Shown here in pieces: positions 1 to 9,098 of a stretch of 64,000 nucleotides of DNA; position 1 is the first letter of the stretch; each line of letters begins with the position of its first letter. The notes below the pieces were generated by a model that saw only the letters and a program-made list of their open reading frames with translations, did not search any database and was not told the DNA's origin. The DNA lies in assembly GCA_945906105.1 (NCBI GenBank), contig CAMDQO010000002.1, forward strand, positions 114,708-178,707, read 5' to 3'. Source of the DNA: Novosphingobium sp. Chol11 (GTDB lineage Bacteria > Pseudomonadota > Alphaproteobacteria > Sphingomonadales > Sphingomonadaceae). The position numbers and the translations under genes were made by a program.

Positions 1-1
1 G

Positions 2-682
2 GCGCTGTTTGCCCTTGCCCGGCCCACCACCGAGCACCCCTCCGTGATCGCCATGCAGGCGCTCGCCGCCACGCTCAAGGTCGCGATCCCGACGAGCTTC
101 TTTGAGCGCGACGGGCACCACTATTACAACACTGTCGCGATGATCGATGCTGGCGGCGAAATTCTCGGCACCTACCGCAAAAGTCATATTCCCGATGGAC
201 CGGGCTATGAGGAAAAATACTATTTCCGCCCTGGCAATGATGGCTTCAAAGTGTGGGATGTCGCTGGAACGCGGATCGGCGTCGGCATCTGCTGGGATCA
301 GTGGTACCCCGAATGTGCGCGGGCCATGGCCCTGATGGGAGCGGAGGTGCTGTTCTATCCCACCGCCATCGGCAGCGAACCCTATGACGATGGTCTTGAC
401 ACCAGCCGCATGTGGCAACGCGCGATGCAGGGCCATGCGGTATCGAACTGCATGCCGGTGATCGCCGCCAACCGCATCGGCAAAGAGGGCGACCAGAGCT
501 TCTATGGACACAGTTTCATCGCTGATGAATGGGGCGATCTGGTTTGTGCGTTTGGGGCAGAGGAAACCGGCGCGCTGACCACCACCATCAATCTCGCGGT
601 AGCGGCAAGGCACCGCGCCGGAATGGGCTTTTTCCGAGATCGCCGTCCGCAGCTTTATTCACGCCTCTGTCAGGACATTTGA
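2..682 (+). CDS. aguB: N-carbamoylputrescine amidase (3' part)
   Basis: This is the C-terminal part of a carbon-nitrogen (nitrilase superfamily) hydrolase. The frame is open from base 2, so the true start lies left of the window. The fragment carries the catalytic Lys in YRKSHIPDGPGY and the catalytic Cys in GICWDQWYPE. Together with the following AMALMGAEVLFYPTAIG block, these match N-carbamoylputrescine amidase, which converts N-carbamoylputrescine to putrescine, CO2 and ammonia in the cytoplasm. The catalytic Glu would be upstream or near the fragment's N-terminus. An agmatine deiminase gene is expected just upstream (inference). folK follows within a few bases, so the two are probably cotranscribed. 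Confidence 0.88.
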   Translation, partial: ALFALARPTTEHPSVIAMQALAATLKVAIPTSFFERDGHHYYNTVAMIDAGGEILGTYRKSHIPDGPGYEEKYYFRPGNDGFKVWDVAGTRIGVGICWDQWYPECARAMALMGAEVLFYPTAIGSEPYDDGLDTSRMWQRAMQGHAVSNCMPVIAANRIGKEGDQSFYGHSFIADEWGDLVCAFGAEETGALTTTINLAVAARHRAGMGFFRDRRPQLYSRLCQDI

Positions 683-687
683 GCCGC

Positions 688-1191
688 GTGAAATACCGCT
701 ATTTAATCGCACTGGGTTCCAACCAACCGCATCACCGCTATGGCAACCCACGCCAGGTTCTGGCTGCGACCTTGCAGCAGCTTGACTGCAAGTCTGTGAA
801 ACTGCTCAGCGCCTCTTCCGTGATCGAAAGCGCTCCGCTCGGCCCCTCGAGCCGCCGCTACGCCAATGCCGCAGTGCTGGTGAAAACCAGACTTTCACCG
901 GATGATCTGCTGAGCCAGCTTCAGCACATCGAGGACAAATTTGGCCGCAACCGGCGTGGGCAGCGCTGGGGGCCACGTGTACTGGACCTCGACATCGTGC
1001 TGTGGAGCGAGGGCGCTTTCGCCTCGCCAGACCTGATCATTCCGCATCCTGAATTCCGCAGACGCAGCTTCGTACTGACCCCGGCATTGGATGTTGCCCC
1101 CGCCTGGCGTGATCCCATCACAGGATTAAAGCTGCGCCAACTACATTTCCGGTTGACCCGGCGCTTGACCATCCCCCATCGCCTCCCCTAG
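688..1191 (+). CDS. folK: 2-amino-4-hydroxy-6-hydroxymethyldihydropteridine pyrophosphokinase
   Basis: HPPK transfers pyrophosphate from ATP to 6-hydroxymethyl-7,8-dihydropterin in folate synthesis. The protein begins with LIALGSNQ, the family's N-terminal signature. It also has the RWGPRVLDLDIVLW block, whose paired Asp residues bind the two magnesium ions, followed by IPHPEF. The length (about 167 residues) is normal. Two starts are plausible: GTG at 688, used here, or TTG at 679, which would overlap the aguB stop. An AGGA at 672-675 could serve either. Neighbouring aguB is unrelated in pathway. Confidence 0.88.
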   Translation: MKYRYLIALGSNQPHHRYGNPRQVLAATLQQLDCKSVKLLSASSVIESAPLGPSSRRYANAAVLVKTRLSPDDLLSQLQHIEDKFGRNRRGQRWGPRVLDLDIVLWSEGAFASPDLIIPHPEFRRRSFVLTPALDVAPAWRDPITGLKLRQLHFRLTRRLTIPHRLP

Positions 1192-1208
1192 GGCAGCCCG
1201 CGTGGTGA

Positions 1209-1284
1209 GGGCCCTTAGCTCAGTCGGTAGAGCAACTGACTTTTAATCAGTAGGTCGCTGGTTCGAACCCAGCAGGGCTCACCA
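1209..1284 (+). tRNA. tRNA-Lys (UUU)
   Basis: The sequence folds as a standard 76-nt cloverleaf. The acceptor strand GGGCCCT (1209-1215) pairs with AGGGCTC (1274-1280), with one G-U pair. The D-arm contains AGCTCAGTCGGTAGAGC. The anticodon stem ACTGA/TCAGT encloses the loop CTTTTAA, giving anticodon TTT. The T-arm is CTGG-TTCGAACC-CAG-like, and the CCA (1282-1284) is genome-encoded. The anticodon identifies lysine. Confidence 0.96.
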
Positions 1285-1881
1285 CGTTTTCAATAACTTA
1301 TATCATTTTCTTTGCGCTTTGAGTGCGCTCTAGCAACCACCATGCAAGGGAAGTAAAGGGAAACGGCGGGAATCGCCGAAGCCCGATCCTATGGACGCGG
1401 GCGCATGTTCTCACGCTTGAAACCGGGTTCGATGTGACCTTGTGCGAGCTTGACAGTGATGGGACTGAATTTTTCAGCTCTGGCCGCAACCTCAAAATGA
1501 AGGATACCGAGATCCGCGCACCCAAACCCTCTTAGTGGGCGAGGAAGATCACGGCATTTGGCCCTTCGATGCGCGGGCAGGTGGTTCGCCCGAAGGCAGG
1601 CTTGTGGCACCAGTCGATGGCCTGCAACTGATCGCCGATGTCGAGGGGCTGCGCTTGCGCTAGGCAATTTCGGGATGACGTATCGGCAATACGCAATGCC
1701 AAGCATCGGCCACTGCCATAATTGCTGGCGCAGGTCGGCGTGGCGACGGGACTATAATGCGTGCCTCCTCACGCCTCGCTCAGGTGGATAACACCAGCCG
1801 AATTGTTTCATCAGGCTCTAACATTGAATCCGGACATGAAACCGGGGGACCGACAGTGGCACAGCACTGAAGCATGGGCTC
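1285..1881. other. Gap between two tRNA genes, no convincing gene
   Basis: No recognisable gene lies here. Two short plus-strand frames are open: 1323-1535 (70 codons) and 1535-1663 (GTG start, 42 codons). Neither resembles a known domain with any confidence, and no ribosome-binding site supports them. Composition is coding-like in places, for example the stretch encoding APVDGLQLIADVEGLRLR. The block may therefore be a decayed gene or the remnant of an integration next to the tRNA-Lys gene (inference). Confidence 0.4.
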
Positions 1882-1975
1882 TGGCGGAAGAGGTGGGAGT
1901 CGAACCCACCGGAGACGCTTGGCGCCTCCCGCCGGGTTTGAAGTCCGGGCACCCCACCGGGAGTATTTCTCTTCC
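1882..1975 (-). tRNA. selC: tRNA-Sec (UCA)
   Basis: Read on the minus strand, the gene starts GGAAGAG and ends CTCTTCC-G-CCA, with CCA encoded. The anticodon loop is CTTCAAA, giving anticodon TCA, which decodes UGA. A long variable arm (GGAGGCGC pairing with GCGTCTCC around CAA) and the tetranucleotide GGTG in the D-arm are typical of selenocysteine tRNA. The T-loop TTCGACT is normal. Between T-loop and discriminator I count 12 bases (CCCACCTCTTCC), which implies a 7+5 branch rather than the usual bacterial 8+5. selA, selB and selD are not in this window. Confidence 0.93.
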
Positions 1976-2262
1976 GAGGGCGCTTTGGCGTAAAGTTGTC
2001 GGGCTTGTCCAGCTTTAGAACCATCCCTGATTTTTTGGATCATAAATCACCAAGATGGAGTGGGACTCGCCGCTAAAATTAAGCGATCAAGGCTGCCCGA
2101 AATGGGCAAATGGCTTTCGGCTGGTGATTTCAGACCTAAAGCGCTAAGGGGCGCGCAGCAGACCAGCACAGGTCCGATGGTAGCGCGTCTATGGTCTATG
2201 GGCCGAAAGTTGCCATATCCAATTCTACCACTGCACCGCCAGCGGCAACCAAGTTGATTTCA
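1976..2262. other. Upstream region of helicase gene, no gene seen
   Basis: No gene with a plausible start, length or similarity is seen between selC and the helicase gene. The block must hold the promoters of selC (minus) and the helicase gene (plus), but I cannot place either with confidence. A short D-arm-like string around 2171-2190 does not complete a tRNA. Confidence 0.4.
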
Positions 2263-4323
2263 ATGCCTTTTTCTGCACTCCCCGCCCCGCTCGCCCAGGC
2301 CATTACCGCCAAGGGTTATACCGAGCCAACCTCTGTTCAGGCAGCGGTGATCCAGCCCGAAGCGCTGAACCGCGATCTCATCGTTTCAGCGCGCACTGGC
2401 TCTGGCAAGACGATTGCCTTTGGCCTCGCCATTGGCGTCAAACTACTGTCCGAAGCCGAAGCACTGCCCGCTCCCGGTGCGCCGCTGGCGCTGGTCATCG
2501 CCCCAACGCGCGAACTGGCGCTGCAAGTCAGTCGTGAGCTTGAGTGGCTGTTCGCCCCGCTTCATGCACGCATCACAACCTGCGTTGGCGGCATGGACCC
2601 ATCGAAGGAACGCCGCGCCCTTTATCTGGGTTCGCATATCATTGTCGGCACCCCGGGCCGCCTGCGCGACCACCTTGAGCGCGGCGCGCTTGACCTGTCG
2701 GCACTGCAATTTGCCGTGCTCGATGAGGCGGACGAAATGCTCGACATGGGCTTTCGTGACGATCTTGAGGAAATCCTCGACGCCACCCCCGCTGGGCGCC
2801 GCACCATGTTGTTTTCGGCGACCATGCCCAAGCCCATCGTCGCGCTGGCCAAGCGCTATCAACAGGATGCCTTGCGCATTTCCACGGTCGATGATGCGCA
2901 GGGCCACATCGATATTGCCTATCAGGCAATGGCGGTTTCCCCTTCGGATATCGAACACGCGGTGATCAACCTGCTGCGCTTCCACGAAGCCGAAACCGCG
3001 ATGCTGTTTTGCGCCACGCGTGACAATGTCCGCCATCTCCACGCCAGCCTTGTCGAGCGCGGCTTTGCCGCCGTGGCGCTATCGGGCGAGCATAGCCAGA
3101 ATGAGCGCAACTATGCGTTGCAAGCGCTGCGCGACAAGCGCGCGCGGGTTTGCGTGGCGACCGATGTGGCCGCACGCGGGATCGACGTCGCCTCGCTCAG
3201 CCTGGTGATCCATGTCGAGCTGCCGCGCGATGCCGAGGCGCTCCAGCACCGTTCTGGCCGTACAGGGCGCGCGGGCAAGAAGGGCACTGCCGTGCTCATC
3301 GTCCCCTATCCGCGCCGCCGCCGGGTCGAAATGATGCTGCGCGGCGCGCGTATCGATGCCGATTGGATTCCGGTGCCAACGCCCGAGGCGATCCGCGAAC
3401 AGGATCAGGAACGCCTGCTCACCACGCTGATGGAGCCGATCGAGGCCAGCGAGCATGAGCAGGTGCTGGCCACCCGTCTGCTGGCGGCCAAGAGTCCCGA
3501 AGATCTCGCCATAGCACTGGTCCGTGCCCATTCGAGTCGCCTGCCCGATCCCGAAGAGCTGATCGACATGAGCGCGCGTGCCCGCGAAGTCGGCGGAGAA
3601 GACAAGCTGCATCATCGTGCCGGGTTCGATGATATCGTCTGGTTCCGCATGGATATCGGTCGCAGCCAGAACGCTGATCCGCGCTGGATCCTGCCACTGC
3701 TGTGCCGCCGCGCGCACATCACCAAGAACGAAATCGGGGCGATCCGCATTGCTGCGAACGAAACCTTCTTTCAGGTTCCCCGCGCTATCGAGGCCAAGGT
3801 GCGCGATGCTCTGGCCCGCACCGCGGTCCCCGGCGGCGAGGATGAGGCCGGCATCAATATCGAGGTTTCGCCTGAAGCCCCGCGCGATGTTGCACGCAGC
3901 AACAGCCGTGGCGGTCCGCGTGACCGAGACGAACGCCCGCGCGGTCGGCCAGAGCGCGATCATAGTCCGCGCAGCCATGCCCCCAGAGATGATCGCGGAC
4001 CTCCCCGTAGTGGGCCACGTGATGGCCCAAGTGACCGGCCCCAAAGTGAACGCCCGGTACGCGACCACTCTGAACCCCGCCGCGATCCGGGCGAAGCCAA
4101 CCGCACCGGTCAGGCTCCGTTTGTCGCCGGAAAGCGGGCAACACTGGCTCCCAAGGCAGGCGGCGATGGCTCTGCTCCATTCAAGGCCAAGCCGTTCAAG
4201 GGTAAATCAGGTTTCGGGGACAAGCCCGGCTTCAAGGGTAAACCCGGTTTCGGGAGCAAGCCCGGCTTCGGCGGCAAGCCCGGTTTCAAGGGCAAGCCCG
4301 GAGGTAAGGGCCCGCGTCCCTGA
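2263..4323 (+). CDS. DEAD-box ATP-dependent RNA helicase
   Basis: This cytoplasmic RNA helicase of 686 residues shows the conserved motifs in order: Q-motif region (TSVQAAVIQPE), motif I (ARTGSGKT), Ia (PTRELALQ), Ib (TPGRL), II (DEAD), III (SAT), and VI (HRSGRTGRAGKKG). After the two RecA-like domains comes a DbpA-type RNA-binding region (around ITKNEIGAIRIAANETFFQVP, shown in the gene near 3720-3780). An Arg/Gly/Pro/Asp-rich linker and a KPGFxG repeat tail end the protein. Function is probably ribosome assembly or cold-shock RNA unwinding, as for DeaD/CsdA and DbpA. The ATG at 2263 (MPFSALP) is preferred over an in-frame upstream ATG at 2191, because homology begins there. The stop overlaps the next start as TGATG. 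Confidence 0.93.
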   Translation: MPFSALPAPLAQAITAKGYTEPTSVQAAVIQPEALNRDLIVSARTGSGKTIAFGLAIGVKLLSEAEALPAPGAPLALVIAPTRELALQVSRELEWLFAPLHARITTCVGGMDPSKERRALYLGSHIIVGTPGRLRDHLERGALDLSALQFAVLDEADEMLDMGFRDDLEEILDATPAGRRTMLFSATMPKPIVALAKRYQQDALRISTVDDAQGHIDIAYQAMAVSPSDIEHAVINLLRFHEAETAMLFCATRDNVRHLHASLVERGFAAVALSGEHSQNERNYALQALRDKRARVCVATDVAARGIDVASLSLVIHVELPRDAEALQHRSGRTGRAGKKGTAVLIVPYPRRRRVEMMLRGARIDADWIPVPTPEAIREQDQERLLTTLMEPIEASEHEQVLATRLLAAKSPEDLAIALVRAHSSRLPDPEELIDMSARAREVGGEDKLHHRAGFDDIVWFRMDIGRSQNADPRWILPLLCRRAHITKNEIGAIRIAANETFFQVPRAIEAKVRDALARTAVPGGEDEAGINIEVSPEAPRDVARSNSRGGPRDRDERPRGRPERDHSPRSHAPRDDRGPPRSGPRDGPSDRPQSERPVRDHSEPRRDPGEANRTGQAPFVAGKRATLAPKAGGDGSAPFKAKPFKGKSGFGDKPGFKGKPGFGSKPGFGGKPGFKGKPGGKGPRP
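4189..4308 (+). repeat. 18-bp imperfect tandem repeats in the helicase tail
   Basis: About six degenerate copies of an 18-bp unit run in frame and encode Lys-Pro-Gly-Phe-x-Gly/Ser. Synonymous third-base differences between units (ccc/ccg, ggt/ggc, aag/aaa) show that the array is not a very recent expansion. The result is a strongly basic, flexible tail that probably contacts RNA. Confidence 0.85.
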
Positions 4324-4796
4324 TGGCTGGCGCACTTCGCATACTGATCGATGCCGATGCCTGTCCGGTGAAGGAAGAGATTTACAAGGTCGCCTTCCGC
4401 CATGCGGTTCCGGTAAAGGTGGTCAGCAACAGCCGGATGCGTCTGCCCGAGCATCCGCTGATCAGCCGCGAAATCGTCAGCGACCACTTCGACGCCGCCG
4501 ATGACTGGATTGCCGAAAATTGCGACGCGGCCAGCGTGATCATCACCGGTGACATTTTGCTGGCGGATCGCTGCCTGAAGGCAGGTGCATCGGTTCTGGG
4601 GCACAATGGCAAGCCGTTTACCCTCAGCTCCATCGGCTCGGCCATCGCCACCCGCGCAATCATGGCGGATCTGCGTTCGGGCGGTGAAGGCATGTTGACC
4701 GGACTTGGCGGCCCAGCCCCATTCTCCAAGGCAGACCGCTCACGGTTTTTATCCGCGCTCGATGAAGTGCTGGTAAGGCTGGCGCGTCATGTCTGA
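4323..4796 (+). CDS. UPF0178 / YaiI-YqxD family protein
   Basis: The 157-residue protein belongs to UPF0178, a PIN-like family of unknown biochemical role. Visible signatures are the N-terminal [11 protein letters not shown] (acidic, metal-binding type), [19 protein letters not shown] and the internal [14 protein letters not shown] block. Its length is typical. It starts within the helicase stop codon (TGATG) and its end overlaps trhO by 8 bases, so helicase, this gene and trhO form a translationally coupled run. The shared operon suggests a link to RNA metabolism (inference). Confidence 0.88.
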   Translation: MAGALRILIDADACPVKEEIYKVAFRHAVPVKVVSNSRMRLPEHPLISREIVSDHFDAADDWIAENCDAASVIITGDILLADRCLKAGASVLGHNGKPFTLSSIGSAIATRAIMADLRSGGEGMLTGLGGPAPFSKADRSRFLSALDEVLVRLARHV

Positions 4797-5739
4797 TTCG
4801 AACCAACCGATCCGCGTCGCCGCGCTTTATCACTTCACACGGTTTGAAGACCCGGCGGTGCTGCAGGATCCGCTTGCACTGCTGTGCAATTCACTAAGTG
4901 TGAAAGGCACGCTGCTGCTGGCGCGCGAGGGGATTAACGGGACGATTGCTGGATCGGACGAAGCCATTGATACTGTGCTGGCTCACATCCGTACGCTTCC
5001 CGGTTGCACGGCGCTGGAGGTCAAATTCGCGCGCGCGCCTGCACTGCCGTTCCACCGCATGAAAGTGCGGATCAAGCGTGAGATCGTCACCATGGGCCAG
5101 CCCGATATAGACCCGCTGGCCAGCGTCGGATATTATGTTTCGCCGCAGGATTGGAATGCGCTGATCGCCGATCCCGGCACCATCGTTATCGACACGCGCA
5201 ATGATTATGAGGTGGCGATTGGCACTTTCGCCGGGGCTGTCGACCCCAAGACCCAGACTTTCCGCGATTTTCCCGATTGGTTCCGAAAGGAACGCGAACG
5301 CCTGCTTGGCACCGGCGAGACCCCGCCCAAAGTCGCCATGTTCTGCACCGGCGGTATTCGCTGCGAAAAATCGACCGCTTTTTTGAAAGCCGAGGGGGTG
5401 GACGAGGTCTATCACCTCAAGGGCGGCGTGTTGAAGTATCTGGAAGAAATTCCTGCCGAAGACAGCCTGTGGCAGGGCGAATGCTTCGTCTTCGATTCTC
5501 GCGTTTCAGTCGGGCATGGACTGGTGCCGGGAGACTTAGTCCTGTGCCACGCTTGCCGCCGCCCGGTAACTGAGGAGGACACCGCCTCGCCGCTGTGGGA
5601 AAAGGGTGTCTCGTGCCCGGCTTGTTACGATGAACGCACCGAAGATCAGCGCACAGGCTATCGCGAACGCCAGCGGCAGCAAGTGCTCGCCGCCGCGCGG
5701 GGCGGGTTGCATATCGGTGCCAGCCAGAAAATTGGCTAA
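4789..5739 (+). CDS. trhO: tRNA uridine(34) hydroxylase, rhodanese-like
   Basis: TrhO (formerly YceA) hydroxylates uridine 34 of certain tRNAs to 5-hydroxyuridine. The N-terminal region ([14 protein letters not shown]) is the family signature. The central rhodanese domain has its active-site Cys in [12 protein letters not shown]. The C-terminus carries two CxxC pairs (CHACRRP and CPACYDE), probably a zinc site. At 316 residues the protein is full length. It overlaps the preceding UPF0178 gene by 8 bases. Confidence 0.92.
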   Translation: MSDSNQPIRVAALYHFTRFEDPAVLQDPLALLCNSLSVKGTLLLAREGINGTIAGSDEAIDTVLAHIRTLPGCTALEVKFARAPALPFHRMKVRIKREIVTMGQPDIDPLASVGYYVSPQDWNALIADPGTIVIDTRNDYEVAIGTFAGAVDPKTQTFRDFPDWFRKERERLLGTGETPPKVAMFCTGGIRCEKSTAFLKAEGVDEVYHLKGGVLKYLEEIPAEDSLWQGECFVFDSRVSVGHGLVPGDLVLCHACRRPVTEEDTASPLWEKGVSCPACYDERTEDQRTGYRERQRQQVLAAARGGLHIGASQKIG

Positions 5740-6376
5740 GCCGATCCTCTACTCTTTCCGCCGCTGCCCCTATGCCATGCGGGCGCGACTGGCCTTGCTG
5801 GTGAGCGGCATCACCTGCGAAATCCGCGAGGTGAAACTTTCGGCCAAACCGGCAGCCATGCTTGCCGCATCACCCAAGGGCACCGTTCCCGTGCTGGTGC
5901 TGCCGGACGGCGAAGTGATCGCCGAAAGCATCGATGTGATGCGCTGGGCGCTTGGTCAGAATGACCTCGAGCTCTGGCTAATGCGCGACGATGACGCGCT
6001 GATCGCGGTGAATGACCGCGCGTTCAAGCACCACCTCGATCACTACAAATATCCCGAGCGCCACGGCAGCGATGCGTCAGATCATCGCGCGTCGGGGCTG
6101 GCGCTGCTGCAGGTTCTGGAGGACCGGCTAACCACGGCAACTAATCTGTGCGGGGATGAACGCGGCATCACCGACATGGCGCTACTGCCCTTCGTTCGCC
6201 AGTTCGCCGCAGTCGACCGCCTGTGGTTCGATATGCAGCCGCTGCCGCACCTGCAAAACTGGCTGGCGCGCCATCTGGCTTCGCCCTTGTTCGATGCCGC
6301 AATGGTCCGGCTGCCGCCATGGCAACCGGACGATCCGCCGACAGTGTTTCCCGCCAGCAGTCAGGCGCTCAGCTGA
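5717..6376 (+). CDS. Glutathione S-transferase family protein
   Basis: The thioredoxin-fold N-terminus reads [18 protein letters not shown], a glutaredoxin-like CPYA motif. It is followed by [20 protein letters not shown] (cis-Pro and GSH-contacting region) and an all-helical C-terminal domain with [13 protein letters not shown]. This is a cytosolic GST-like protein of uncertain substrate. The start is uncertain: GTG 5717 (VPARKLAKP) is listed, and TTG 5732 is closer to the conserved region. Either overlaps the trhO end. The 3' end overlaps the end of clpB by 8 bases on the opposite strand. Confidence 0.82.
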   Translation: MPARKLAKPILYSFRRCPYAMRARLALLVSGITCEIREVKLSAKPAAMLAASPKGTVPVLVLPDGEVIAESIDVMRWALGQNDLELWLMRDDDALIAVNDRAFKHHLDHYKYPERHGSDASDHRASGLALLQVLEDRLTTATNLCGDERGITDMALLPFVRQFAAVDRLWFDMQPLPHLQNWLARHLASPLFDAAMVRLPPWQPDDPPTVFPASSQALS

Positions 6377-8948
6377 CGCCGATACTTAGCGCCCCATCGC
6401 CTTCGTCGATCTTCGCCGTCGAGCCATCGGGAATTTCACCGCGCAGCAGCTTTTCCGCCAGCGGATCCTGGACATAACGCTGGACTGCGCGTTTGAGCGG
6501 ACGCGCACCATAGACCGGATCATAGCCGACCCGGCCCAACCAGCGCTTGGCCGCATCGCTGAGTTCAAGACCAATTTTGCGGTCCTTGAGCAGCTTGGCC
6601 ACCCGCAACACCTGAATCTCGACGATCGGGGCCATGTGTTCGACACCAAGCCGATGGAACAGGATGATCTCATCCAGCCGGTTGAGGAATTCGGGGCGGA
6701 AATGGCCACGCACGACTTCCATGACCTGCGGTTCGACCACTTCAACGTCCTGCCCTTCTTCAAGGTTGGCGAGGTACTGGCTGCCAAGATTTGAGGTCAG
6801 GATGATCAGGGTATTGGTGAAATCGACGACGCGGCCCTGTCCGTCAGTCAAGCGGCCGTCGTCAAGCACTTGCAACAGCACGTTAAATACATCGCTGTGC
6901 GCCTTCTCGACCTCATCAAACAGCACGACCTGATAGGGCCGCCTGCGAACCGCTTCGGTTAGAACCCCGCCTTCATCATAACCAACATAGCCCGGAGGGG
7001 CGCCGATGAGCCGCGACACGGAGTGCTTCTCCATGAATTCCGACATATCAATCCGAACCATAGCGCTGTCATCATCGAACAGGAATCCGGCCAAGGCTTT
7101 GGTCAATTCGGTCTTGCCCACACCCGTGGGACCAAGGAACAGAAAGGAACCTAGCGGGCGGTTAGGGTCTTGCAGGCCCGCCCGAGCGCGCCTGACAGCC
7201 TTGGAAACCGCGATCACCGCGTCCTTCTGGCCGATCACCCGCTTGCCGATGATCTCTTCCATCTTGAGCAGCTTTTCGCGCTCACCTTCCAGCATGCGGT
7301 CAACCGGCACGCCTGTCCACTTGCTGACGACGGCAGCGATGTCCTCGGCGGTAACTTCCTCGCGCAGCAGGGCGTTTTCTGCTTGGCCTACAGCTTCGTC
7401 GAGCTGTTTTTCCAACTCGGGAATCTTGCCATAGGAAAGCTCACCCGCCCGGCCGAGATCGCCCGCCCGCTGCGCCTGTTCCAGCTCGATCCGGGCAGCA
7501 CCCAGCGCTTCCTTGATCTTGCCTTCCGCCGCAATCTTGTCGCGCTCGTTCTGCCAGCGCGTGGTCAGCACGGCGGACTGTTCTTCGAGCCCGGCCAGTT
7601 CTTCGCGCAGCGCCGCCAACCGGTCTTTCGAGGGCTGATCGCTCTCTTTGGCGAGTGCCATTTCCTCGATCTTGAGCTGGATGATGCGGCGATCGAGGTT
7701 CTCAATTTCCTCGGGCTTGGACTCCACTTCCATGCGGATGCGGCTGGCGGCCTCGTCCATCAGATCAATGGCCTTGTCGGGCAGGAAGCGGTCGGCGATG
7801 TAGCGGTTGGACAGCGTCGCGGCGGCAACAATCGCGCCATCAGTGATCCGCACCCCGTGGTGCTCTTCGTAGCGATCCTTCAACCCGCGCAGGATCGAGA
7901 TGGTATCTTCCACCGTCGGTTCACCAACGAACACCGGCTGGAAACGCCGCTGCAATGCCGGGTCTTTCTCGACATATTTCTGATACTCATCGAGCGTGGT
8001 TGCACCGATGCAATGCAATTCGCCGCGCGCCAGGGCTGGCTTGAGCAGATTGCCCGCGTCCATCGAGCCTTCGGAGGCGCCTGCGCCGATCAGCGTGTGC
8101 ATCTCGTCGATGAACAGGATGATGTCACCCTCCGCGCCTTTGACCTCGTCGAGCACGGCTTTGAGCCGCTCTTCGAACTCACCGCGATATTTGGCACCGG
8201 CAATGAGGCTGCCCATGTCGAGCGACATCAGGCGGCGATCCTTGAGGCTGTCAGGCACGTCGCCATTGGCGATACGCAGCGCGAGCCCCTCGGCGATGGC
8301 GGTCTTGCCGACACCGGGTTCGCCGATCAAAGCCGGGTTGTTCTTGGTCCGGCGGGCGAGAATCTGGATCGTCCGGCGGATTTCCTCATCGCGGCCGATC
8401 ACCGGATCAAGCTTGCCGTCGCGCGCCGCCTGAGTCAGATCGCGGGCATATTTCTCCAGCGCCTCATAGTTCTCTTCGGCATTGGCGGAATCGGCCTTCT
8501 TGCCGCCGCGCAGATCGGTGATCGTCGCTTCCAGCGCCTGCGGGGTGACATTTGCCGCCTTCAGCGCCTGCCCCGCCGCCGTGGTGGTAGCCAAGGTCAG
8601 CGCCAGCAGGATACGCTCCACCGTAACATAGGCATCGCCCGACTTGGCGGCGAGTTGCTCTGCCTGATCAAGGATCTTGACGACATCGTTTTCCAGCCCC
8701 GGCGTCGTTTGCGCGCCGCTGCCCGATACCGCAGCAATCTTGCCCAGCGCCTTGTCGACCTCAGCCAAGGCAATCGCAGCATTGCCCCCGGCGCGCTGGA
8801 TCAGGCCAGAGGCCATGCCTTCGCCATCCTCGAGCAAAGCCTTCAGCAGATGTTCAGGCGCGATGCGCTGATGGTTGATTCTGATCGCAACGGTTTGGGC
8901 GGCCTGAAGAAAGCCCTTGGCGCGGTCGGTGAATTTTTCGAGGTTCAT
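6369..8948 (-). CDS. clpB: ATP-dependent chaperone ClpB
   Basis: This is a full-length (859 residues) HSP100 disaggregase that works with DnaK to resolubilise aggregated proteins. It has the Clp N-terminal domain. The first AAA+ module has Walker [14 protein letters not shown] and Walker [16 protein letters not shown] long middle domain rich in Glu/Lys/Leu (coiled coil) separates it from the second AAA+ module, with [14 protein letters not shown] and [11 protein letters not shown]. The middle domain separates ClpB from ClpA/ClpC. An AGGAGG lies 11 bases before the ATG, and an RpoH-type promoter lies further upstream. Confidence 0.97.
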   Translation of the reverse strand: MNLEKFTDRAKGFLQAAQTVAIRINHQRIAPEHLLKALLEDGEGMASGLIQRAGGNAAIALAEVDKALGKIAAVSGSGAQTTPGLENDVVKILDQAEQLAAKSGDAYVTVERILLALTLATTTAAGQALKAANVTPQALEATITDLRGGKKADSANAEENYEALEKYARDLTQAARDGKLDPVIGRDEEIRRTIQILARRTKNNPALIGEPGVGKTAIAEGLALRIANGDVPDSLKDRRLMSLDMGSLIAGAKYRGEFEERLKAVLDEVKGAEGDIILFIDEMHTLIGAGASEGSMDAGNLLKPALARGELHCIGATTLDEYQKYVEKDPALQRRFQPVFVGEPTVEDTISILRGLKDRYEEHHGVRITDGAIVAAATLSNRYIADRFLPDKAIDLMDEAASRIRMEVESKPEEIENLDRRIIQLKIEEMALAKESDQPSKDRLAALREELAGLEEQSAVLTTRWQNERDKIAAEGKIKEALGAARIELEQAQRAGDLGRAGELSYGKIPELEKQLDEAVGQAENALLREEVTAEDIAAVVSKWTGVPVDRMLEGEREKLLKMEEIIGKRVIGQKDAVIAVSKAVRRARAGLQDPNRPLGSFLFLGPTGVGKTELTKALAGFLFDDDSAMVRIDMSEFMEKHSVSRLIGAPPGYVGYDEGGVLTEAVRRRPYQVVLFDEVEKAHSDVFNVLLQVLDDGRLTDGQGRVVDFTNTLIILTSNLGSQYLANLEEGQDVEVVEPQVMEVVRGHFRPEFLNRLDEIILFHRLGVEHMAPIVEIQVLRVAKLLKDRKIGLELSDAAKRWLGRVGYDPVYGARPLKRAVQRYVQDPLAEKLLRGEIPDGSTAKIDEGDGALSIGVS

Positions 8949-8975
8949 AAGTGTATCAGCCTCCTGTTACGCTCG

Positions 8976-9003
8976 AGATAGTGTGACATCGGTGCAACAC
9001 AAG
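8976..9003 (-). promoter_or_regulatory. RpoH (sigma-32) type promoter of clpB
   Basis: On the minus strand, CTTG (9003-9000) is followed after exactly 17 bases by ACTATCT (8982-8976). This matches the alphaproteobacterial heat-shock consensus CTTG-N17-CYTATNT at all but one informative position. It lies 28 bases upstream of the clpB start codon, with the AGGAGG between. clpB is a classic RpoH target, so position and family knowledge agree. Confidence 0.7.
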
Positions 9004-9098
9004 GGGTCATGGCACCCAAAATGTGGCTCTGCATTGAGGCTGGTCAATTGCCCCGCGCTACGGCATCCTCGCCGTCCGGGAATAACGAGGGGATGGTT

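Noticed and set aside
2165..2250. A tRNA-like stretch (GATGGTAGCGCG and a TGGTAGAA on the opposite strand).
   Set aside because: The D-arm-like pieces do not combine into paired acceptor, anticodon and T-arms on either strand.
7170..8981. A long plus-strand open frame (603 codons) opposite clpB.
   Set aside because: It is the antisense shadow of clpB, with no ribosome-binding site or recognisable protein features; the minus strand encodes a textbook ClpB.
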